DNA of 64,000 nt from Hofstenia miamia (Eukaryota; Xenacoelomorpha; Acoela): the NCBI GenBank assembly GCA_004352715.1, contig SCFE01000039.1, positions 1 through 64,000 of the forward strand. The letters are read 5' to 3'. The position numbers were made by a program, and so were the translations under genes. Every line of letters starts with the position of its first letter. Position 1 is the stretch's first letter. This document shows positions 59,901-64,000 of this stretch, piece by piece. The notes beneath the pieces were generated by a model. That model worked only from the letters and a program-made list of their open reading frames with translations. It was not told the DNA's origin and ran no database searches.

Positions 59901-62591
59901 ATGGAAAGTTTGGAAAATAATTCTTTGGTTTCGTCCATTCGTACTTTCATAACCGATTTTCTACCACAAAAACCGTAAAACTTGTGTTTTGTTTACGCCT
60001 ATGCAACTAAAAATGAATTTTGATAAGTTTATCATAATTCAATGTTTGCTACTAGATGTATTTTCAGTAACATTTTACTACCTTGAGTTGGGCCGTTCTA
60101 AGAGCAAAAAAGCATTGTTGTAAACTTTTAAAACGTTTTTATGTAAAAAAAATACAGTTTTGCCAACCCTGGACATTATTGAATTCTCTGTGAATTTCGA
60201 TTGAAAAAACACGATGAGACTTTTTTGCCCAAGCTGTTCTTGAATGGTGCATTCCGAACCTCTTTTGTCATTATTTGTATTTCAAATAAATGTTAATTGC
60301 ATTCTCATTTTTATAAAAAACTAAACAGCAGTAGTGTTATTTTTTAATTTTAAGCTTCCATTCTAAGGATATTACACCTGTCTGCAACTTTTCTGCAGTG
60401 AATTTCCCCATAGCGAGTTTTCGCGTAATCGTTTAAAATAATAATCGATTTAATATTTTTCTCCTACTGTCATTTATTTCATCTAAGCTTCTCTCTTTAA
60501 TTATCTATTCAATGAATCCCATTACTTGTAAATTGAGAACATATTTTATCATTATTCGCGCAAACATCTATTACGTTTGTATTTTTAAGACCTTACTTTA
60601 AAGATTGCGGTCTAAACATTGAAGAAATTTCTTAGGTAGAGTTACCTACCGAACACTTCCCTTGATTCTTACTGAATGGTTTTGCGAGGTGAAGGGGTTT
60701 TGCTTTCTTACTTTTACTTTTCAAATTTCAAGCATATGCTATTTAAAATCTTTAGTTGAAGCTTTTTTTGAATTTGATTTATGCAAAAATGTCATTTTCT
60801 GAAAGGAAAGTGCCATAAATATAGAACACGCTTGCGAAAGAATGTTCTGCGTAAAGTCGTTAGCCCACATTGCTTCCGGTAATTACCCTGCAATTGTTTA
60901 GTGAATTTTATAAATTGGATACATCTGGAATCAATTGTTTTTCGAAAATCTCCCATTTTTAAAAAAATTTCTTTGTGTAAATTGAGATCTATCCCATGTT
61001 CCATTAATTTAAATGACAAATTCTTGGGAAATTATCATAATGTTCTCCCGGTTTGGGATTAGTTGGTCTACATAAAAGGTAATCGATGCTGTTGGGCGAT
61101 GCATTGAACCCTATTTGACGCAGTAATGTATTCAAATGTTTAGTAAAATGAAGAATGTTGACATCTTTATTGATCAATTAATCCTAATAACTTAGAGTTG
61201 TCACTAGTAGTGTAATTGTTGTACATATACATTTAGAAAGTCAAGTAATGTGTGCAAAATGTTTTGTTGGAATTAAATGCTTTTTGAATATGTTTCATAT
61301 TTTTAGAGTGTTGAGATTTCCCATCGATTCGAATCTGATGGTTACGACGCTAATAATTCTCCAATTCACAACACTGGTTCAGACATTGGTGAAAGCGAGT
61401 CACATCACTCTTCACCCCATTCCTTAAAAGTTCGTAGTAGTGATAACGCACTGAAAATCCATCCCGGCTTCCAACCTTCCTGTATCTATATTTTCATAAA
61501 TACTTGTGAGGACCAACCACCACCAGCGATTTCTTGCTTAGTAGCCAGTTCTACACTTGATTTGTGAGTTTTTTTGTATTCCTAAATTTAATACATCCAC
61601 GTAATCCGTTTCAATATGACACTGTCAATTTTGGAATGAGCTAAACCTGAAAAAAAGCTATTCATGTAATGCATCTAAACCAGTGCAACATTATTATAAA
61701 TCTCTATTTTTGAAGTTTTTATATTGTTTGAACATAGTGCGAAGGTAGGAATTGTTGAAAATACAGATTTGTCGGGTAGTAAGTCAAATCCCCCTTTACC
61801 ACGATTAGCGAGGGGAATATACAAGCAGCCTTACACCTGCTCTACTTTCACACTTGTAAATACTTAAACAGCTATTGACAAAATGTACACTGACTAGGCA
61901 CATCAATCTAGCCCTGCTTGCCCTCAATATTTAGGCCATCTCCTCAATGTGTTGGAAACACTCTATTTCCTTGCTGCTAGCAGATGCATGATTCTCCTAA
62001 AAATTTATAACAACGCATAACAAATGTTGTCAATCGTTATTTTATGCTGTATAAATTATAAAATTTTCGTTCAAACTTGTTAAATCTTTTGAATTTTCAA
62101 TGGTGTGTGCACGTTTACCCAATTATATTGGATGTTTTGTAGTAAAAACTTTACCATCGAATATTTTGATAACTCATATTGTTAAGCTGTTGGGAATTAA
62201 TTGAATTTTAATATTAAAGAAAATTTGGTATTTATCGTTACTGCTCAGGGTTTCTGAGAGTTGTATATTTTCATAATAAGGCTCTTCTGATGTTTTATGC
62301 GTTGTAGGGAAATAGTAGCTAAAAATTTTTATTTATTAAACGAGTGTGCAGTTATTGTTCATTTGTGATGCTAATTTTAGAATCGGTGTTGGGCACGTAT
62401 ACGGCATTGCAATTTTAGACCGCGGTAGCAAGCAATGCATTCTCCATCTTTTAACTGCTGATCTTTATTCGGCGTGTGAACCGTTCTCACGCACCTTGCG
62501 TTCTCCTCTCAAGAAGCTGAGTAAGAATCAAGACTCATTTACCTCAGAATCTGTATGCTCCGACGATCTTCCTCGCTCCCCCAACGACGAT
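23846..62591 (+). CDS. STXBP5: Tomosyn (syntaxin-binding protein 5 family), exons 1-14 of an incomplete gene
   Basis: Spliced gene with CDS exons 23846-23983, 24025-24122, 24162-24243, 24286-24386, 24427-24561, 24606-24753, 24796-24919, 24985-25042, 38681-38838, 50440-50660, 53382-53490, 54534-54736, 61307-61563 and 62381-62591. They give 681 codons with consistent phases and no internal stop. Tomosyn is a cytosolic Lgl-family protein with two WD40 propellers and a C-terminal R-SNARE that occupies syntaxin/SNAP-25 and restrains vesicle fusion. Family hallmarks seen: TVRHGFPHLPSALAYD, FGKPGVDC, VGTERGNVHVINVE, NKAIEL, HPGPVV, ENPYP, HESPVTC, DLIPALY, TGHADGSLKFWDA and LYKLKTSR. These fit tomosyn better than Lgl itself. 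The start is the first in-frame ATG after a stop at 23828. Eleven of 13 acceptors end in TTTAG. Missing: the rest of the second propeller's C-terminal part, the linker and the SNARE motif. Identity is sure; small errors at exon ends are possible. Confidence 0.93.
24025..24122 (+). CDS. STXBP5: Tomosyn exon 2 (residues 47-78, start of first WD40 propeller)
   Basis: Begins TVRHGFPHLPSALAYD, the most diagnostic tomosyn/Lgl block, and runs through LLAIGTKNGSI, the first propeller strand set. The acceptor is CTTTAG and the donor GTATGT. It ends in phase 2 (AT|A), followed by a 39-nt intron. Confidence 0.93.
24162..24243 (+). CDS. STXBP5: Tomosyn exon 3 (residues 79-106)
   Basis: Encodes FGKPGVDC followed by a blade strand ending LVNE, matching the tomosyn FGRPGVEC...LINE segment. 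The acceptor is TTTAAG, one of the two not ending TTTAG, and the donor is GTAACG. It ends in phase 0, followed by a 42-nt intron. Confidence 0.92.
24286..24386 (+). CDS. STXBP5: Tomosyn exon 4 (residues 107-139)
   Basis: Encodes GGLISICEDNSVHIWNIRQK, a canonical WD-type blade (D...hhW-hp), then the LKFNRER segment seen in the family. The donor is GTAATA and phase 2 splits an Arg codon. A 40-nt intron follows. Confidence 0.93.
24427..24561 (+). CDS. STXBP5: Tomosyn exon 5 (residues 140-184)
   Basis: Encodes VGTERGNVHVINVETFSVSG and NWNKAIEL, near-identical to the animal tomosyn block VGTERGNIHIVNVESF...NKAIEL. It lies in the first propeller. The donor is GTATAT, phase 2, followed by a 44-nt intron. 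Confidence 0.94.
24606..24753 (+). CDS. STXBP5: Tomosyn exon 6 (residues 185-234)
   Basis: Begins with SSR then HPGPVVYLCENPEDENKLLI, and continues FETGLVVLWDLK, a WD blade strongly matching tomosyn. The donor is GTATGC, phase 0. The junction gives Ala-Ala where family members usually have one Ala. A 42-nt intron follows. Confidence 0.93.
24796..24919 (+). CDS. STXBP5: Tomosyn exon 7 (residues 235-275)
   Basis: Encodes AIKSVAWFSDGKQFMCALGD...TWAVKN and ends at the conserved PHG. This is the blade before the family's variable PHG-K linker. The donor is GTATTA, phase 1, and the 65-nt intron that follows is the longest of the short ones. Confidence 0.92.
24985..25042 (+). CDS. STXBP5: Tomosyn exon 8 (residues 276-294), last of the compact 5' cluster
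   Basis: A 58-nt exon encoding ADPCRPINKLELKSVKSG, matching the family's PCKPI...EFK...SG segment. The acceptor is TTCAAG and the donor GTATGT. It ends GG| in phase 2, which joins exactly to the GAT-CCC start of exon 9, about 13.6 kb away. Confidence 0.85.
27731..27918 (+). other. Possible terminal exon of an unknown nested or alternative transcript
   Basis: After a good acceptor (ACTATTTCAG at 27721-27730) an open frame reads with normal codon texture: QNLPPTISIQVPRIPNPSDV, then further Asn/Ser/Asp-rich sequence ending ENLIFY and a TAG. It lies in tomosyn intron 8, sense strand. No family is recognised and no upstream exon was found. A decayed insertion is the alternative. Confidence 0.3.
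28031..28238. mobile_element. TTAA-flanked inverted-repeat element
   Basis: TTAA at 28027-28030 and 28239-28242 brackets inverted repeats ACTCTGTCCCAGTTAATAA and, reversed from the right, ACTCTGTCCCAATTAATAA (one mismatch in 19). At 208 bp with no ORF it looks like a piggyBac-type MITE, judged from the TTAA duplication only. Confidence 0.65.
28784..29029. repeat. G/C-tract dispersed repeat, copy 1
   Basis: Ends GCGCGTTT / AAACGCGC are perfect 8-bp inverted repeats. A G-run and C-run follow the left end and a C-run precedes the right end. The interior carries GGGGCCAGCTGC, CAGACGATTGCATTTTGT and TTCAAAAA blocks shared in order with a copy near 46945. Confidence 0.65.
29483..29719. mobile_element. 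TTAA-flanked piggyBac-like MITE
   Basis: TTAA at 29479-29482 and 29720-29723 flanks inverted ends CTCTTTCACTGCG and, reversed, CCCTTTCACTGCG (12/13). CCCT-type ends plus TTAA are the piggyBac signature. Inside the left arm CTGCGAAATTCGACTT occurs twice in direct orientation (29491, 29536). Confidence 0.7.
29965..30322. mobile_element. hAT MITE with perfect 8-bp target duplication
   Basis: AAAATCAC at 29957-29964 and again at 30323-30330 flanks a 358-bp unit with perfect 17-bp inverted repeats beginning CAGACTTGTCAACGAGC. Subterminal GAGCCGAGC words are repeated in both arms around an AT-rich centre. It has no coding capacity. This is the cleanest insertion footprint in the window. Confidence 0.85.
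34119..34146. repeat. (TA)n microsatellite with central TT break
   Basis: Two TA runs separated by a single break. Intronic. Confidence 0.85.
35017..35042. repeat. Short perfect hairpin
   Basis: AAACAGGCC and GGCCTGTTT form a 9-bp perfect stem around a 6-nt loop. It is GC-richer than its surroundings. No RNA family is recognised; it may be a fragment of a foldback element. Confidence 0.5.
38530..38569. repeat. (TA)n microsatellite
   Basis: About 40 bp of TA with one AA break, 110 bp before tomosyn exon 9. Confidence 0.9.
38681..38838 (+). CDS. STXBP5: Tomosyn exon 9 (residues 295-347)
   Basis: Encodes DPFIIFSGGLPF, RPSITVMRGKSVTVLEME and VDFICL, matching the family's EPFIILSGGL...LTVMHGKS..VLEM..VDFL. 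The acceptor is TATTTTAG and the donor GTAAAG, phase 1. It sits between 13.6-kb and 11.6-kb introns. Confidence 0.93.
39415..39546. repeat. Small inverted-repeat unit, GGGACTAG ends
   Basis: GGGACTAG (39415-39422) and CTAGTCCC (39539-39546) bracket a 132-bp block with several GGAACC and GGTACC-like words. Similar words occur at 41875-42055 and in the 7187-7595 repeat, suggesting a loosely related dispersed family. Confidence 0.35.
43499..43714. mobile_element. Degenerate TTAA-type element
   Basis: A left TTAA at 43495-43498 precedes CCTCTTCAGTGCCAGC; the right end, reversed, reads GCTTCTTCAGTGCTGA. A 10-bp core, CTTCAGTGC plus one flanking T, is inverted. The right TTAA has decayed. Its size is similar to the other TTAA elements in intron 8. 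Confidence 0.45.
43880..44142. mobile_element. TCGAGT-type foldback MITE, copy 2 (degenerate)
   Basis: Shares with the unit at 22646 the sequence order: an AAGGTTTTAGAATC start, GAGTTACTCG, a TTTTTATGTTTCG block, an ATTCCGAGT centre word and a TTGAAGACCCTG end. Shorter and more mutated than copy 1. Lies in intron 9. Confidence 0.65.
44938..45200. repeat. Possible relative of the G/C-tract repeat
   Basis: Starts GCGGATTTAGGGGGGC, like the GCGCGTTTAGGGGGG start of the better copies, and ends near GGGCCCTCGCC. The interior blocks of the family are not recognisable. Confidence 0.3.
46945..47190. repeat. G/C-tract dispersed repeat, copy 2
   Basis: Matches the 28784 copy along its length: GCGCGTTTAGGGGGG, CCCCCTCTTTTGGGGCCAGC, AACACTTAAGAAAAATGTTC, CAGACGATTGCATTTTGTG and a TCAGCCCC block near the end. 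The right terminal GCGC has been lost. Confidence 0.65.
47810..48577. mobile_element. TA-flanked element with GGCTCCTGC ends
   Basis: GGCTCCTGCAAGTC at the left and, reversed, GGCTCCTGCGAGTC at the right (13/14), each next to a TA (47808-47809, 48578-48579). At 768 bp with no transposase frame it is probably a non-autonomous Tc1/mariner-type element. The flanking 8-mers do not match, which argues against hAT. Confidence 0.55.
50440..50660 (+). CDS. STXBP5: Tomosyn exon 10 (residues 348-421)
   Basis: Begins EIQEPHSVMVLLQNDLVVID and carries GYPCFENPYPLDLHESPVTC and DLIPALYTAGAK, the longest unbroken tomosyn signature in the window. The acceptor is CGTTTAG and the donor GTAAGA, phase 0. The ATG at 50463 is internal, not a start. 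Confidence 0.95.
51007..51084. repeat. G/C-tract dispersed repeat, copy 3 (right-end fragment)
   Basis: Only the terminal portion: TTCAAAAA, a T-run, CTGTGAAAATGGATGTCAGC, then a C-run and TTTTAAAAATCCT. Very close to the right ends of the copies at 28784 and 46945. Confidence 0.6.
51158..52122. mobile_element. hAT-like element, 965 bp, perfect 8-bp target duplication
   Basis: GTTATAAC occurs at 51150-51157 and 52123-52130 around inverted ends TAGGGCGA / TCGCCCTA. Both arms carry AAAATTCAAAATT- and GGTCAA-type words. An 8-bp duplication with TAGGG ends fits hAT. The duplicated 8-mer is itself palindromic, so a longer inverted repeat is formally possible. Lies in tomosyn intron 10 and contains a short ORF. 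Confidence 0.7.
51797..51958 (+). pseudogene. Short ORF inside the hAT-like element
   Basis: About 53 codons after an acceptor-like TTTAG, with ordinary protein texture: DALPEIENYRLLDLMNNQ, then SYRTWIAENSMCSPAVMEMF and a short Met/Lys tail to a TAA. No hAT motif is recognisable. Either the last exon of the parent transposase or a chance frame. Confidence 0.3.
53382..53490 (+). CDS. STXBP5: Tomosyn exon 11 (residues 422-457)
   Basis: Encodes KWPVCGGDW and TIVTGHADGSLKFWDATA, matching the family's EWPINGG.W and ITGHADGSVKFWDAS. It opens the second propeller. The acceptor is GTATTTTAG and the donor GTAATG, phase 1. Confidence 0.94.
54534..54736 (+). CDS. STXBP5: Tomosyn exon 12 (residues 458-525)
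   Basis: Begins TLQHLYKLKTSRFFEKS, followed by an acidic stretch, EPFAIQ, LVIAGNSSQII and FKFSKQE, all with clear tomosyn counterparts. The acceptor is CTCTTTAG and the donor GTATAA, phase 0. Intron 12 (6.6 kb) follows. Confidence 0.93.
54737..61306 (+). other. Tomosyn intron 12 (6.6 kb)
   Basis: GTATAA...TTTTAG intron. Apart from the decayed transposase-like frame near 56360-57520 on the minus strand it is AT-rich sequence. A short GC-richer block at about 58650-58780 is unexplained. The small open frame after an acceptor-like CAG at 55187 is not needed to join exons 12 and 13. Confidence 0.8.
56360..57520 (-). pseudogene. Decayed ORF, possibly hAT transposase C-terminal region
   Basis: The reverse strand reads as protein with several stops: near 57500 CDHKFAVPLLPNDQEAV; an open 98-codon frame (56978-57274) beginning MDWTDLIFEKFNAW; then, near the end, FVERAFSKQK and SSEIINDVIREFSLK before a TAA at about 56362. 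ERxFSKxK followed by a DVIxxFAxKxAR-like end resembles the dimerisation tail of TTF/ZMYM-type hAT transposases, but the middle part does not match anything I know. No terminal repeats were found. Confidence 0.35.
61307..61563 (+). CDS. STXBP5: Tomosyn exon 13 (residues 526-610, divergent Ser-rich linker)
   Basis: After VEISHRFE, which lines up with the family's LEVRLLYE, comes a low-conservation Ser/His/Asp-rich insert and then GFQPSCIYIF...PPPAISCLVASSTLDL. The last part matches the ELVIQLVW...PPQQITSLAL region. The acceptor is ATTTTTAG and the donor a consensus GTGAGT. Phases 0 in and 2 out are consistent with both neighbours, which supports an otherwise weakly conserved exon. Confidence 0.85.
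62381..62591 (+). CDS. STXBP5: Tomosyn exon 14 (residues 611-681, last exon in window)
   Basis: Encodes IGVGHVYGIAILD, the equivalent of VVFGNCNGIAMVD, then a segment with RSPLKK and several acidic/Ser motifs like the phospho-linker after the second propeller blade. The acceptor is ATTTTAG and the donor GTAAGC, phase 0. No further exon is visible to 64000. Confidence 0.87.
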
Positions 62592-64000
62592 GTAAGCATT
62601 CATTTTAGATACTTCCTCATTTGTAAATTCTTCTGATATAGCAAATAGATATGTAATATTTCAAATTTTGCATATGATACGAAGTCTATCATCAATTTTA
62701 GAAGGTGCGTTGAATTTAAGCCATACCACTCAAATTCTTAGGCATATTGACCTAAAATAAGGCCGGACGCCCACATGTGTAAATTTTTGCGTAGAATTCT
62801 TCAGATGGTTTGTTGTACATAACTATTTTCAAAAAAATTTGTATTTGTCTCAGACATTCTGCATAAAATTAGTCACTTATGCTTCTGGGGCTTATTTTAG
62901 GCAAATACTTGAAATCCTTCTAATAGTATTCAAATATAATTTAATTTCTAATAGACATGTATAAAATTTTAACAGAATTATGGTATAACTTTTATTGAAG
63001 CTAAATTTATTTTTTGAAAATAATTTTTGTACAGCTGTTTTGTTTGTATAAAAAGCTTTCATGAGATTTTTATGAAATATTAAAATAGAAATTTCATAAT
63101 GCGTCTGAAAATTCAATTAATTTCATTAGTACTCAATGGTTGCATAAATATTAAATTATTTCCTTCAAGTGCTTTTCAATTAATTATTAATTTTATTAAA
63201 ATATCATCTTTCTACTGCAGTCTATTATGTCACTACTAAATATTATTTTGTCGAGTTTTATGATTTTTCACACCAGACCCATAAGTGTTCATAAGCCAGG
63301 TGTCAATAATTCAGATAATGCATTTACACCATGATTATTTGGTTTTTACCAATAAAACTTACCGATTGTCGTTTCCACGGTAATACGATATATATGTGAA
63401 AGTGTGTTGATTTAGCGGATTTTTTAATACTGTTTGTAATTTTAACTAAATCGCACTGTAGTGGCTTTTTTCTCTCCCCAACACATGCATTCCAAAATCT
63501 CTATTATCATCTGATTTTAGGTGTTACTGCGGCACAGCGCTATGCTTTTTATAGTTATGGGGTTCTTACTGTCCAATTTAGACGTTACCTGAAAATCTGT
63601 AAACAAGGTTTAATCTCTACAAATCGTATATTTCATAACAATACCTTAGAACTATTTCATTTACAAAGGTAAATGTTAGAATTGATTGAAAAGTGGGTTT
63701 TTCCTATTTGCCATATGAACGGATGTTTTTTTTAAATCGATTTCATATCATCGTTATGCTGATGATAAGACATAAGAGTGTGTGATTTCAAAAAAGTTAA
63801 TGGATTGCTTCTAACCACCACTCACTATCGATTGTCCTGGAATGGGCGTCATTGCTCATGTTGATACCACGCTATTGTCAAAACACATCCGCCATTTCTT
63901 CTAAGATAATATTTGTTAATGCATCATATATTTAAAAGAAAATAATTTTACCGGTTTTGGTAATGTGATTATTTAATGCAATTTTGATTACATCCACCAT
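62592..64000 (+). other. Start of tomosyn intron 14 (runs off the window)
   Basis: Begins with GTAAGC directly after exon 14. I searched all three + frames for the conserved linker and SNARE-region signatures of the family and found none, so the next exon lies beyond the window. Confidence 0.7.

Noticed and set aside
61732-61860. Open frame after an acceptor-like ATAG (AKVGIVENTDLSG) as an exon following exon 13
   Set aside because: Exon 13 ends in phase 2 at GTGAGT, and the exon at 62381 restores the frame and the conserved GIAILD strand; this piece aligns with nothing in the family.
1-64000. tRNA, rRNA and CRISPR features
   Set aside because: Scanned by eye for A/B-box pairs with cloverleaf pairing, rRNA core motifs and regularly spaced repeats; none found.

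Overview
This is a eukaryotic (metazoan) nuclear window, strongly AT-rich by eye, in which one large conserved gene is spread across a dense graveyard of transposable elements. The gene, on the + strand from 23846 to the right edge, is an orthologue of tomosyn (STXBP5/STXBP5L), the WD40 syntaxin-binding regulator of exocytosis. I assembled 14 exons by hand. They join in one open frame of 681 codons (2,043 nt), every junction keeps phase, and all introns are GT-AG. The syntaxin-binding R-SNARE tail expected at the C-terminus is not present, so the gene must continue past 64000. The first seven introns are 39-65 nt and the next six are 13.6, 11.6, 2.7, 1.0, 6.6 and 0.8 kb. Tiny 5' introns followed by long 3' introns, as I recall for schistosomes and relatives, together with Penelope-like, P-like, hAT, mariner and Copia remnants, suggest an invertebrate, possibly a flatworm. 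That placement is an inference.

Left flank (1-23.8 kb): a P-element/THAP9-like transposase scrap (464-871, -), a Penelope-type GIY-YIG endonuclease scrap (~1690-1860), an uninterrupted six-finger C2H2 zinc-finger ORF (2074-2826), and a hAT-like element (3257-4642) with a mariner-like element nested inside it. Next come two jockey/CR1-type reverse transcriptase relics (6664-6768 and ~7870-9325), a TA-flanked inverted-repeat unit enclosing a second GIY-YIG relic (9933-11220), an unidentified decayed ORF (~12540-13330, -), and a deleted Copia LTR retrotransposon on the minus strand (~16190-20412). A TCGAGT-rich foldback MITE (22646-22991) lies about 0.85 kb upstream of the tomosyn start.

Gene body: exons 1-8 are packed into 1.2 kb (23846-25042). 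Intron 8 and intron 9 carry most of the non-autonomous elements: TTAA-flanked inverted-repeat elements, a hAT MITE with a perfect 8-bp target duplication, copies of a G/C-tract family, and a second TCGAGT-type copy. Intron 10 holds a 965-bp hAT-like element with a perfect 8-bp duplication and a short ORF. Intron 12 holds a decayed, possibly hAT, transposase. Exons 13-14 lie at 61307-62591, and the rest of the window is the beginning of intron 14.

No tRNA, rRNA, CRISPR or bacterial-type operon was seen. Apart from the tomosyn gene and the zinc-finger ORF, nearly everything recognisable is mobile-element debris.
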